Assembly (NCBI GenBank): GCA_003665825.1
Contig: QPFY01000001.1
Coordinates: forward strand, 1,543,001-1,607,000
Direction: 5' to 3'
Origin: Microbotryum silenes-acaulis
Lineage: Eukaryota; Basidiomycota; Microbotryomycetes; Microbotryales; Microbotryaceae
DNA: 64,000 bases
Made by a program: the position numbers and the translations under genes. The stretch's first letter is position 1; the number at the start of each line of letters is the position of its first letter. The notes under the pieces were generated by a model. The model searched no databases, had not been told where the DNA came from, and saw nothing but the letters and a program-made list of their open reading frames with translations. Positions 46,752 through 58,529 of the stretch are shown piece after piece.

Positions 46752-49100
46752 ATGCCTGTTCGAGGAGCCGCTGCGTCGCCGCCATCGCACTATCCCCGTA
46801 AACCCACGCCGACGACCGGCATCGACGGCAATCGAATGGTACGTACAACCTCTTTCAGCTCACTTGAACCCCGCACTGACCTTAGAACGTCTCTGATCTC
46901 CCTCTTTGCCTCTGTGCGTGCGGTCCCGATCGTCGTCGTCGTCGTCGTCGTCGTCGTGGCTCGCGCGCTCGCGCTGTCTCCACAAAGGACGCCGCGTCGT
47001 ATTTGACCCAGGTGCAGTCGCGCGCCTCGGTACGGACGCGATCATCGTCGAATGGCTCCTCGTCGCTCATCTCGTACGCCTCGACCCTGCCCCAATTCGA
47101 CCTCCATGGCCGTAAACGCAGCAGCTCCGACTCGGCAGGATCCGATGACTCCAATGAGTCGACCCGCTCCCTGACCTGGCGTGGACTCAACACCTCGATG
47201 CCGCTCTCGTCGGCCGTCTCGGCGACGCGTCCCGTCACCCGCGCCTTCGATGTCGACTTTGTGCCGAACCCGCAGGACCCTTACTCGTTGCGACATTCCG
47301 AATACGGCTACGACATAGACCCCGCACATCGTACCATCTCGCAGTACACCCCCGGCGACGATCTTTCCGCTTCGGAAGAGGAGCCATCTGTGCTCGTCTA
47401 TCTTTTTACCTACGTCAGCTGTCAGTCTGTCGCCTAGACGAAGCGCTCAATCGGGACTTGGAACTGACTGGAAGCGATTCTTGCCTTGTTGCCACAGACG
47501 CCCTTTTGATTCTGATCGGCCATTTGCGCGATTTCATCGGCAAACGGCTGTTCCCGCGCGAGTATGCACATCTCAAACCGAGCAACGTGAGTCGTCGATT
47601 GGGGGAGATCTGGATCCAGCTCGGGTGCTAGTCCGGCGAGCTGAACGGGTATCTCCGTGACAATCCCAGGGCTATGCTCCGCTGTACTCGGATTTCGACT
47701 CGTTCTACACCCGTCGACTGAAACTGCGCCTCGAGGATTGTTTCGCTCGACCCATCACGGGTGTCGCCGCTCGCACGGCGACGATCCTCGACCGCACACC
47801 TTCAGAGTTTTTTCACGACTTCACCTTTACGGGTGAAACGACGCAGGCGCTCAACATCTCGTCGTACAACTACCTCGGTTTCGCGCAGACTCGAGGCCCG
47901 TGCGCAGATCAGGCCGAGGAGATGGTCAAGACACTTGGTGTCACCGCTGCGGGTGGACGCAACGACGTCGGCACCTCCGACTTCCACGTCCAGGCCGAGC
48001 GACTGGTGGCGGCCTTTCTCGGTACCGAGGATGCGATGATCGTCTCGATGGGCTTTGCCACAAACTCGACGAGCTTGCCGGCGCTGTTGACAAAGGGATG
48101 CCTCGTCATCTCGGATGAGCTCAACCACTCGTCGATCCGGTTCGGTGCTCGCTTGAGTGGCGCGATGGTACGTCAGTACAAGCACAACAACATGAAGGAT
48201 CTCGAGCAACTGTTGCGCGAGTGCATGTCGCAAGGTCAGCCGCGGACGCATCGACCGTGGAAGAAGATCATGGTCATCGTCGAAGGCCTGTACTCGATGG
48301 AAGGGACGCTGGTCGACCTACCCGTCATTTTGCAGCTCAAGGAAAAGTACAAGTTCTACCTCTACATCGATGAGGCCCACTCGATCGGTGCGCTCGGCCC
48401 GCGCGGTCGAGGTGTGTGCGACTACTTTGGCGTCGACCCCAAGCGGATCGACATCCTCATGGGCACCTTCACCAAATCGTTCGGTGCCTCGGGAGGTTAC
48501 ATCGCCGGTAGTCACGCCTTGATCAACGCTCTGCGCTTGACGTCGCATTCGCAAAACTACGCCGAAGCGATGGCCCCTCCCGTCTTGTCTCAGATCGTCA
48601 CCTCGATGGGCTCGATCATGGGCCCCGCAGCGCTCACTTATGTCCCCGCTCTAGCGAAACTGCCGACGCACCTCATGGACGGTCGCGAAGGCCAAGACCG
48701 CCTACGTCGCCTCGCCTTCAACTGCCGTTACCTCTCGGGCGGTCTCAAGAAGCTCGGGTTCATCGTCTATGGTCACCGCGACAGTCCGATTGTTCCTCTA
48801 CTCCTGTTCTCCCCCGGGAAAATGGGGTCCTTCTCCCGCATGATGCTGGAACGCCACAAGATCGTCGTCGTCGTCGTCGCTTACCCGGCGACACCGCTCG
48901 TCGCTTCTCGTGTGAGGTTCTGTCTCTCTTCGGCGCATACGAAGGAGGATCTCGACCGAATCCTTCGAGCGACGGATGAGATCGGCGGTATCTTGGGACT
49001 CAAGTTGTCACCCAAGGGCCCTAGGATGGATGTTGAGGATGTGATCAGAACGGGGGTGCAGATGGTTCGCGATTCCGAATTGGAACCTTATCGACCATAG
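46752..49100 (+). CDS. LCB2: Serine palmitoyltransferase, catalytic subunit LCB2
   Basis: Condenses serine with palmitoyl-CoA at the ER, the first step of sphingolipid synthesis, as a dimer with LCB1. Exons 46752-46838, 46988-47420, 47498-47586, 47670-49100 give 679 residues. Key motifs: NISSYNYLGFAQTRG, NDVGTSDFHVQAERLVAAFL, GCLVISDELNHSSIRFGARL, KKIMVIVEGLYSMEGTLVDL, YLYIDEAHSIGALGPRGRGV and GTFTKSFGASGGYIAG, in which the Lys binds pyridoxal phosphate; this Lys marks LCB2 rather than LCB1. A single membrane segment (LVYLFTYVSYALLILIGHL) lies before the core. The start is uncertain: ATG at 46,836 (last codon of exon 1, giving MDAASYLTQVQ after splicing, 651 residues) is an equally good choice. 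A (CGT)9 run lies in intron 1. Confidence 0.94.
46931..46957. repeat. (CGT)9 trinucleotide run in LCB2 intron 1
   Basis: Nine CGT/TCG units lie between the exon-1 donor (46,839) and the exon-2 acceptor (46,987). In another frame the run reads as poly-Val, which produces a misleading open frame. Confidence 0.9.
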
Positions 49101-49588
49101 GCGCCCTTCGCACAAAACCAGAAAAGACCGAAAAAGATAAACGCTACGTGCCCTACACGCGCATAATACTTATTACTTTTCCTTCTCCTCCTAGAGACGT
49201 CAACCCCAACCCACCCTGGGTTGCGGCTGTCGTCGTGTGCCTCGTATATATATTCCCCTGATCCGTTCCCGACTTTGACTTCGATTCCTTCTTTCCCAAC
49301 CGTCTACACTGTGTGTATTGTAAGCTTTTTTTTTCTGTGTTCGTTCGTTGTTTTCGCGTACCTCTTCTGCCCATATATTACGAGAAGGGCGTTGAGGAAG
49401 CATTTCGTCTAGCTGCGTGGAATCTAACTTGACGTGCTTAATCCTACCTACTTCTGGATCACGTCAGGCGTTGCCTCAAAGGCGAGTGCGCATGGAAAAG
49501 GGGTGTGATGACTTGCACGTCTTCTTTTATGAATTCACGACCGATCTGGTTCTATTTGATCTCGTCTACCTCCGACGAAACCGTTCTC
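49101..49588. other. Convergent 3' intergenic region
   Basis: 488 bp between the tails of LCB2 and Sam50. Contains a T-run (49,326-49,335) and AT-rich pieces likely used for 3' processing. Short frames only. Confidence 0.5.
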
Positions 49589-51678
49589 TCAAAGGAAACT
49601 CATCCCCAACCCAAACTGCAATCCCTTCACCCCACCTTCCTGCTTGCCCATCGCCAAAGGTACGCCTACGTTCGCTTCGATCCTCACCAACGAATGCCTA
49701 TACATCAAACCCAACCCTACGCTCACGCTAGGTTCCTTGACCAAACCCTTCAAATTACCCATACAACCTTGTTGAGGATCAAAGGTGGACAACTTGCCCG
49801 CGTTGAGGAAGGTATGTACCTTCAAAGGCCAATGAGGTTTAGGTGTAAAGGGAACGGTGAGCGAAAGTCCGGTGGCCCAAAAGAGGTCTCCACCCAAATG
49901 ATCGGCCGCGTCCTTGGGACCGAGCGAATTCGGTCGGAATTGTCGCATCGAGGTCGGTCCTCCTAGTTGGTATCGATCGATGAAATGGGACGTTCGTGAG
50001 GCGTTAAGGGGTTCTAACCAACCCGTTCTCGAACCGAAGGACAGGGTCCATCCGGGTGGGCAGAAAGGTAGCGCTCGACTGGTCGAAGTTTCAGTTTCCG
50101 TTTTGAAGAATTGCGCGTCGCCCCCCAGGCCGGCGTATTCTTGTTTGAAGCGGAGGAAGGACCCTTGAGTAGGCGCGAAGAGGTCGTCGCGCGTGTCCCT
50201 GGTTAGGGTGTGCGAGAGGGAGGATTTGACTGAGGGTCCGGCGGCGTTGCGGATTGACATGGAGGCTTTGGGTAGGATGTCGGACAGGTTGCGCAGTACG
50301 GCTTCGTACGAGAGTTCGGACAGACCAAACGGGGTCAAAGTCTGTAGATACGGAAAAGTCAGCAGGGAGATCGAGCGGGTCAAGGCGTGTTGAACTGACC
50401 CTGATCTTGGCCTGGGCACCTTTGGTGTACTCGCCACAACTGGCATAGTAGCTCAAGTCGCGATTGGCGGAAAAGACGGCGAGTTCGGCACGCGAGTTTG
50501 GCGAGGCGTTGATCGGGGTATCGACTCGGAGTTGGAAGGCGGACTTGGTGCGCGTCCCGAACGCGATGTTGCCTTCAACTTGTTCCGCCCCTCCGAAAGC
50601 GTTGCGGATCCGGGCCGTCGCCGTCTTGGATGGGCGAGTCGGGGAGGAGAGGTGGTCAGTGCGTTGAACGGAGGAACTACGAGTCTAAGGAGAGTGAAGC
50701 TCACGGCTGATCCTTCACCGTCGCCGACATCGGTCGCTGTCCGTAAAAAGTACTTGGGTGCCTCCTTTACGCGTAGCACGATATCGACATCGCCCGGTTC
50801 AGCGAGCACATTCGGTGATTGTTCGAGCGCGGCGTCAATCTGCCGGAAAATGTCAAACTGGGACAGCAAGGTCGAGAGTTCGCGGGTCGTGTTGAGCAGC
50901 GAGGCCAAGGTTTGTGGTGGGGAGGATGATGTGGCTCGTGATGTGGGTTCTGATTGGAGGTAGGATGGGGGTGCGATCTCGGGTAGGAAGGGTGCGACGA
51001 GAGACGAGAGGAACGAGGATCGGGTCGTTTTCGCTCCGACGATCCGGATCGAGTTGAGCCTTAGAGGTGTGTGCAATGATTCGTTGACCTGTACGAGCAA
51101 CCAAAAAACGGGATCAGGGCCACGTTGCGCCGTGTGGTATATATGGCGTGGGCGCAACTGACCAACTCGCTGAGCTGCTGCCCTGCCCTCTCGTACTCTC
51201 CCCTCATCTTGCGCTGTATCCTCTGCTCTGTCCACTTGCTCTGATCGTGCATCTGTTGATCGGTCAACTGGATCCTGATCGAGGATGTGGTCGTGGCTTC
51301 GGTCTCGGGAATGGCGGTTGCATTGGTCGGAGGCAGAGCATCGGCACTGGTGGGTGCGATCGAGGTGGAGGACGAGGAAGGGTCCGAGGTGGGAATCAAG
51401 GGGCCTCGCACGATCAGAGGCGGCACGGACACGTCTATGGGGGTCAAGAGTTGTTTGGCATGTTCGGAGGGGTTCGTTCGGGTGGGTTGGGACGAGGATG
51501 GGGCCGGGGGTGGCGACTGAGGAAGGGGTGGGCGGGCGACGTCATTCGGATTCGGTTGCGAGGCAATGTGAGGCGAGGCGAGGCGAAGTGGAGGCAGAGT
51601 GGGAAGAGGGGGAGCATCAGCTCGGTGGGTCAACAGAGCGAGTAAAGTGTAGGATGAGCTTACCGACGTATCCGACAT
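49589..51678 (-). CDS. SAM50: Sam50/Tob55, mitochondrial outer-membrane beta-barrel assembly protein
   Basis: Core of the SAM complex that inserts beta-barrels into the mitochondrial outer membrane. Four exons: 51678 to about 51,165; about 51,089-50,703; about 50,622-50,402; about 50,341-49,589. The length is about 620 residues, longer than the usual 480-500 because of a Pro/Ser-rich N-terminal part of about 130 residues. The POTRA-like region contains LNSIRIVGAKTTRSSFL and FDIFRQIDAALEQSPNV; the barrel starts ARIRNAFGGAEQVEGNIAFG. The Omp85 loop motif is PTSMRQF, preceded by YQLGG, and the C-terminal beta signal is LQFGLGMSFL, ending in the final strand as expected. It is divergent from the DNAJC11-like gene at 52,126. 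Confidence 0.93.
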
Positions 51679-52125
51679 GTCTCACGACTGGCCCGAGACG
51701 GGTGTGGTGGTGTGAGAGGACCGGTTGAGAGAGGCGGACCCCTGCAGACCGGGAATGCGCCGGCCGCACGCTGTCGTACGCGCGGCAGGGGCTGTAAGCT
51801 GGGCGCTGGCAGGCGCTGGCTGGCGCTGGCTGGCGCTGGCTGGCGCTGGCTGGCGCACTGGCGATCGTTCGTTCGCACAAGCCGTTCCATCTCGCCGCGC
51901 CTTTGCATCGACTCGCACCCGCACTGCACACCACTCGGAGTGGTCAGGACGCTCTGGTCGCGTTCCCGAGTTTTGTACAGCGAGATCGCAACTGTACATA
52001 CTCCCCTCCACACCCGCGATTCCCCTTGCTCCTTTCTTCACTTCGGACCCTCGCACCCCTGCCCCTGCCCCCCCACTCGTCGTTCACCCGTCAAGCGAAC
52101 CAAGCCACCGACCGTGCCGCGCAAC
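51679..52125. promoter_or_regulatory. Bidirectional promoter region: SAM50 / DNAJC11-like
   Basis: 447 bp separate the start codons of Sam50 (minus) and the J-protein (plus). The region contains the GGCGCTGGCT tandem repeat at 51,802-51,857 and C/T-rich sequence before the J-protein start. Confidence 0.65.
51802..51857 (+). repeat. 10-bp tandem repeat GGCGCTGGCT in a shared promoter
   Basis: Five units of GGCGCTGGCW start at 51,802, 51,812, 51,822, 51,832 and 51,842, followed by a decayed GGCGCACTGG. The first unit has A instead of T in its last position. Confidence 0.95.
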
Positions 52126-54677
52126 ATGTCCAGCTTACCCTTTGACGACTCGAACCTCCCCTCGCATTTCACTCGACCTGAACACGACCGTCCAGAGGAA
52201 CCCGTGTGGTCGACCCTGCCCGATTCGGACGAGCGCGCCGACGAGGCCCACGATGCCGAGGCGCTCTATGCCGTGCTCAACTTGCCCAAGCAGTGCACAG
52301 ACGAGCATATACAGAAGCAGTACAAGAGGTTGGCCGGTCAGTGCGCGCAGAGACCTCTTGTTGCGCATCGAGCAGCGACAACAGCACTCTGACCTGTGCA
52401 GCGTTCACCACCTCACCCTGCTGCAGCCCTACTCCACCCGGATCGACATCGTGACCCGGCTCTCAAAGCGGCCGCCGATTCGCGCTTCCAACGCCTCAAC
52501 CATGCCTTTGAGATACTGTCCGACCCTCACAAGCGTGCCATTTACGACCAACTCGGTGAAGAAGGACTGCACACCGATTGGGAAGTCGGGCCCAAGCACA
52601 AGACACCCGCAGAGGTCAGTCGAACCCCTTCCAGCTTCTCCCAACCCCCACATGGCCCTTGACCCAACACTCACCCGAGCTCTCGTATGTTTCCCCCTCC
52701 CGCTCCTCCCACCAGCTCCGAGCCGAATTCGAGCGACTGGGTCGCAAGCAGCTCCAAGTCGACGTCGAGCGCCTCATCAGGTCCAAGGGCGAGTTGACCT
52801 GTACGACCGATGCTCGAGTGCTCTTCCTCCCCGACGAGCACCGCCGCAAGTTCGGTGGCCCTCCGGACCTGTCCCTATGGCAGAAAATGTCGACCGTCTC
52901 TACACGGCAGATGTTTTTGAAGCATTCTTTCGTCGTAAGTGCAAGTAGGCATGCACGTGCTTGGTGCTGTATGGCTCAAGCTTGCATGCTCGACCTTTTC
53001 CTTGCAGAACCCCATCTCGCCTTCGACGACGGTCGTGCTGACGAGTCAGTTGCTCGCACGCCAAGGCGCCGGAGCGGGCAATCTGCTCGCCAAAATCCTC
53101 TACAATCCCAACTCGAAACTTTCCTTGGAGGTGGGCTTGGCTTTGGACCCCACGGCTCGATATCGTAGCCTGCGCGGCTGACTTGAAACCGTCGTCGGGC
53201 ATCCCACAGATTGGCACCACTTTGCTTCGGCCGCGGACATTACCCATGAAGGCGACTTATACCCCTGATCCAGACTCGTGAGCCTTCGTACTCAGCGCAC
53301 TCGTCGTACGGTAGGTCTCGAACTCAACACATTTCCTGTTTGACCGCAGCTTCATCACCATCAACGCCACACCCAAGACCTTCGCCGCCCCACCCATCTT
53401 TGCCATTACGCTCGGACGGCGTCTCTTTCAAGACACGACCGGTGTCTTTACCTTACGCACGGGCCAATACTCCCTCTTTGGCTGGGGCCTATCCTCCCTC
53501 GAGCCTGTCTCGTCCTCCAGCATCAATCTCGCCCTGCAAAACAATCGAGGGTGGTCATGTAGTCTCATGACGGGGTTGACGGGGTCGTCCCTTTCAGGTG
53601 AATGGGCCAAGGTCATGCTCGGTGGTGTCAAGGTCTCGGTCGGTGGGGCGTTGTCGACGCAAGGGGCCTTGAGCACGTTCGTCAGTGGTGATCGAAGGGT
53701 GACGGAGAACGTCAGAGCGGGAATGACATTGGATATGGGCATGAACGGGGTCATGACCTTTAAATTGAGGTGTGTCGCTAAGGATCCTCATCGGTCAAAC
53801 GGGTTTCGACCCAGAAAGCTGAGGTAAGACTTGGGTGGTACACAGATTCAATCGTCTTGGACAACGCCTCAACTTCCCCATCATCATCTCATCGAATTGG
53901 GATCCTCGACTCGCGCTTTCCTTCACCGTCGTTCCTGCCCTTTCTATCATCGCCGTCAATCAATTCGTTATCGCGCCGAGGAAGAAGCAGAGACTCGCTT
54001 CGTAAGTCCACGACTGATCGAACTTCTAGTTTCACAAATCGAGGCTAAACTCCTCGTGGGCTTTATTTCATCGAACAGCAAGATCAAAGAGCTGCGCAAA
54101 GAACACGGCGAATACATCGTCGAGAAACGTCACGAAGCCGAAGAAGCGATCGCACTACTCGTCGAGCACGTCAGGAAGAAGATCGAACAGGAGGAGAAGG
54201 TGCAAGGTGAGTTTGCACGTTGCCGTTTTTTCCACAAAGGGGACCACCCCCTGAAAGGGAACTGAATCAAATCACGAGCGCGCATTCTCAGGTTTGGTTA
54301 TCGAAGAGGCTTGGTACGGCGTTTTGACGACTCTACCCGACCCGCTTCCAACTCCACGAACTGCATCCTCGCCCAAGCCCACCCCAGTCCCTTCCTCTAC
54401 GAACGAGAAATCTCCTTCAGAAATTGACATCGCCATCAACCAGCGCTACCAAGACGTCACCATCCCCCTCCAAGCGCTCGTGAACCAATCCCAACTCGTC
54501 ATTCCAGCAGGAAGGTCCAAAGCCCATCTCTTGGGCTTCTACGATTGTGCTTACGGGGAGAAAAAGTCGTTGAGGGTGAGGTATCGTTTTAGAGGATCGA
54601 GACACGAGTGCGAGGTTGAGGATCGGGAAGGGTTGGCTATGCCGTTGAGGGGCCATTTGAAGGATTTGAAGGAATGA
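52126..54677 (+). CDS. DNAJC11-like J protein (mitochondrial membrane-bridging type)
   Basis: J-domain protein with the DNAJC11 C-terminal domain (DUF3395). In animals DNAJC11 binds the MICOS complex and Sam50 and helps shape cristae. Nine exons, starting 52126-52336, give about 640 residues. J domain: DAEALYAVLNLPKQCTDEHI, then LLHPDRHRDP with the HPD tripeptide intact, and FEILSDPHKRAIYDQLGEEG. The middle is a beta-rich stretch with LGRRLFQDTTGVFTLRTGQY and MLGGVKVSVGGALSTQGA resembling an outer-membrane barrel-like domain, then a hydrophobic segment ALSFTVVPALSIIAVNQFV, a coiled coil (SKIKELRKEHGEYIVEKRHE) and the DUF3395 end with GLVIEEAWYGVL, ITIPLQALVNQSQL-like DVTIPLQALVNQSQL, and KAHLLGFYDCAYGEKKSLRV. 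It diverges from SAM50. Confidence 0.88.
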
Positions 54678-54795
54678 TGCGGGCCAAAATTTCAATGAAA
54701 TAAAAGTAGATATTCTTGGAAGACGGGATACAAAAAACTGAAAGATTGAAGGACGCGAGAACGCAAGAAAAGAAAAAAGACCAAAAACTTCAACA

Positions 54796-57450
54796 CTACA
54801 TGACGGCACACCGATGATCGTCCATACCCTGCACGAGACACACACAAAAAAACGAAACAGTCAAAAATCGGACGTTGTCTTGTGTTGTTGAAGAGGGTGT
54901 TGATGTTACTGACCATTTCCGCCAATTCTTCCTTGGCCGCTTCCTTTGCGTTGGACTTGGCTTTGGCTTTCACTTCCTTGGGGAACCAAAGTTGGAGATA
55001 ACTTTGCATCGCCGTGTCCAGATTGGCTGAACGAACACAAACCTTGATCAGCAACCCATTTTCCACCCTCAACCCCCTCGAGGAAAAGACTCACTAGCAT
55101 TGGCCCTCAGTACGACCGGACTCCTACACTGCGGGCACGCGTCCTGCCCCCTCTTCTGCATCTTGACCAAACACCTCACGCAAAACTTGTGCCCGCATTC
55201 CAAGCGAATGGGCTTGAAAGCGACTTCACCACAGATGGCGCATTCGTAGTCTTCTAATTGGGGAATGATGGGGAGGAGGGTGGCGGTAAAGGTTGAGAGG
55301 AGCACGTGGGGGAGGGAGGGAAACCCGGGCAGTGTGAGGACACGACTGTTGGGATTTTCAGGCGAGGACGAGGCGGAAAGGGACGAGGCGGCGGCGATGA
55401 ATGTCGGGAACCCTAAGGACGCGGTTAGGGCCGTTCGTTTATCATGTTTCTTGAGCTGGTGAGAACCGGACAAAGACAACACTCTCAAGTCAGGTAATTA
55501 CTTCTCCCACATGATGTCAGGTATCAACTCTCCTTTCCCAACTCACAATCTTTCGAGCCGCCTCCTCATTCGCCAATTGGAACTTCTTCATATCGAGCAA
55601 CTCGACATTCAACTGGAGGAACCTCTCCAACGCATGTCGACTTTCCTTGTGCTTCATCCTCTTGGCCAACTTGCGTTTCGCGACTTGATCGACGAACCAA
55701 CTCAGTTTCTCTTGAACGGCCTCGACGGAGCGTTCACCTCGATCCCTTTCCCTTGCCGATTCAAAGATTTGGGCTTCGACCCAAAGACTGAAGATTTCTC
55801 TCCAAATGTAGAGGTCGGATTTGGGTCGGTTGGGGGAAGAAACAGCGGAGACCTCTCGGGCGAGGAGTTCGACGGCGGTGGTGAAGTTTTGCTTTTGTGC
55901 GAGTTGGAGAGCCGCGAGGGACGCGAGGGCTTTGGCGAGCAGGCCGAGAAACTCGTTGTCCTTGTTGAGGGGGATGAAGACTTCTTTCTGGGGTTGATGA
56001 TGAATGTGTCGTCTCCGTCGTCTGATCGAGCGGAGGAATCAGTCTTTACTCCGACACCAGCATCCAAACCACTCGTGCTCACCTCCTGGGCCGTTCCGGC
56101 CCTTCATCATCAGCATCCGTAGCCTGACGCTCATTGGCCTGTTCAACCAAGCTAGTCCTTCTCGCACTCTTTTCGGTATCAATCGACAGCTTCTTCATCG
56201 CCTCGACATGCTCCTGATCGACCGGCACCATCGTCCTAAGCGTCTCGTCGCTCCTCCTCCTCTTGGGTTCGAAATCCAACTCGACCTCGGCCAAATCCTG
56301 CATCGCCTTGGCATGGTCTTCATCCTCGTCCTCCCCCTGTCCTTCAGGATCAGGTTCGGTGATCTCGGTATCGCTCTCTTCGAGACCGTACATCTTTTTC
56401 AACAAAGCGTTCGCTTGAGGTCCGGCACCTTCGAATCGAATCTTGGCGCGGTGGGCCGACGAAGAACTGGTCGTTGTACCTTCTTCGTTCGCTGACTCGT
56501 CGCCGCCTTCAGTAGGAGCCTTGACATGATGTTGATGATGTTTTGAACGATGATGGTGGTGTTCATGATGCTGATGAGGGAGCAAATCGTCACCATCTGC
56601 ACTACGTGCGGGTGAACTGTCATCTTCGGAGGAGTCGTGCAGCTCGGTGAAGCGATTCGAAGAATGGCGGCCGATTTGGCCTCGCACGTGCGCAGACGAG
56701 CTCGACTCGCCCGACGACGACTCGGAGATCGACGCCGACGAAGCGGACGAGAAGACGATGTGGATGCGTGGTTCCGGATTCGAAGAGTCACCTATTTTCG
56801 ATCGATGGGGTCATGGAATGAGTATTTGCTTCAACCAAACACATACACTCCTCATGCACTGGCACTGACCGGCCAATTCATAGCTCGCTCTCGCCCTCCG
56901 AAGCTTGCTCTGCCTCCTACGCTTATCCTTCCTCATCTGCCCATTACTCATTGGCCCATCATGCGACGAATCCTCCGAACTATCCCACGTGACGGCCTCT
57001 TCATCCGCGACGCTCTCGATCCTAACCGCGGCTTCCAACTTGTCGTCCTCGCTCGGAGCGAAAGTCGGCGAAGTCGAGAGATGGCCGCTCGTCGAGGCTC
57101 GCACCGTGCTGCTTCTCCGGCGGGGTCGGTCTTTACCATTTGGAAGCGGGCTTGAATTGGTGGATGTGGAGGCGGAGGTGGATGCGGTGGATTTTTGCGA
57201 CAAGAGGTCCTTGAGCACATCACTGGTCAGGCCCAAGTCCTTGAGCTCGGTCGCGACGCGGTTAATGACCTTCTTGAGCTGTGGAGCGAGTAGTCGAGGA
57301 TCAGTATCAGTCGTGCTCTGTACAAGGCAGAAACGGTCGGTAATGGTGGTGGGTTGTACTCACCTGTCGATATTCGATCGCTTGTTGGCGCCATTCCTCT
57401 GGAATCCCTGGCGCCTGCAGTGTCTCTTGGTACTTCTTGCCGTACTTCAT
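54796..57450 (-). CDS. SPX-RING E3 ubiquitin ligase
   Basis: SPX domains sense inositol pyrophosphates and phosphate; SPX-RING ligases such as fission yeast Pqr1 and plant NLA turn over phosphate transporters. Seven exons, starting at 57,450, about 740 residues. SPX part: MKYGKKYQETLQAPGIPEEW with the basic KYGKK head, KKVINRVATELKDLGL, then long acidic/Ser-rich inserts, EVFIPLNKDNEFLGLLAKAL, VELLDMKKFQLANEEAARKI and LKKHDKRTAL, the conserved Lys cluster. RING part: CAICGEVAFKPIRLECGHKF, CVRCLVKMQKRGQDACPQCR, a C3HC4 pattern. The tail has LDTAMQSYLQLWFPKEVKAK and a final exon encoding GMDDHRCAVM. The SPX domain is interrupted by an unusually long insertion with His-rich (HQHHEHHHHRSKHHQHH) and acidic tracts. 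Confidence 0.9.
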
Positions 57451-58529
57451 GACACGAGGCGCGACTCGGCGAGCATAAAGACACGAGGCGAGCCGCGGAC
57501 TAGTTCGGAAGAGTCGACGGGAGGGAGGGAGAAGAGAAACGAGGACCGGGGCCAAGCGATCCCCAGATGTGTCACGAGTGAGACGGTCGAATTGTAGCGA
57601 TGATCGAGAGTCAGATAGGGAGGTGAGAAGACCTCCAAGCGCGTTCAAGTGTTCGCTTCCATTGCGACGGCGGCGCTGGACTCGGGGTTAGCTTGGGAAA
57701 TGGAGTCAGTCCACCCCCGCCCCGCGGCTGCGAATCGAGGGTCTCGTTCTCGGCTGGGCTAAAGGTGAAGAAAGGGAGCCCACGTTCGACACTCGTTAAA
57801 ATCTCGTCCACTCCTGTCACCGTTTCGAGAAAACGGGAGGGATTATGGAACATCTTAAATCCGATGTTCGTTCCCCCACGGGACCACAGAAGTGGGTTCC
57901 AGGAGGGCCCTGCATGAAATTGTCTCAAAAGGCACAAGGGGGGGGGCACCAGTCCCAATTCGAGCAGGCGCGGATCCGGAGGTGCCAATTTTAGCACCCT
58001 TGCACCGACCCCAACAGAGCGGCGCAAAGGCTGTATTGTCACGATTTTCAACCTGAAGATGACTCGGAGAGTGGAAATCTTCTCGGTTTCCGCTCGAGTA
58101 ACCCTGATTCTGTAGCCGTGAGAGAACGCGAGGTATGGTTTCACATCTCGGCGGCGGAAATTAATGTCCAGGGAAACTCGTCACGTGACGAGGGAGGGAT
58201 GCCGGTGGCAGAGGAATTTCGCGCGCGAATGAACACAAAGCTGCGCTATCACAGACATTCAACAAGAGCCTCATAGTTAAGGCAAGTTGGGAGTAGCTTT
58301 CGAATATCCACTAAACGCTCGAGTCAGTCTCTTTGTTGAAGCATGACCTGTGGTCACCTTTTCACACTTGGCATTAGTACGGAGTCGATTGCCAGTGTCC
58401 GAGACGGTGCTCGAGTCAGGCTTTCGGCTACTCCACCCTTCGGCCGTGATCGCGTGATCGTCGTCCGGCGTCGTCGTCCGGCGTCGAGCTCGTTGAGCTC
58501 TTGGTCTTCTGTTCTTCACGTCACCCAAG
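57451..58529. promoter_or_regulatory. Divergent intergenic region: SPX-RING / ABCF
   Basis: About 1.08 kb. A 177-codon minus frame (57,611-58,144) lies here but starts at a non-ATG codon context and shows no domain; I do not call it. The stretch before the ABCF start has direct repeats of CGTCGTCCGGCGT near 58,460-58,490. Confidence 0.5.

Noticed and set aside
46752..47006. Frame with a poly-Val run after the first LCB2 exon
   Set aside because: The Val run is the (CGT)9 repeat in LCB2 intron 1; splicing from 46,838 to 46,988 removes it and joins the LCB2 frame.
57611..58144. 177-codon minus frame between SPX-RING and ABCF
   Set aside because: No recognisable motif, no splice context and poor codon use; more likely promoter sequence.
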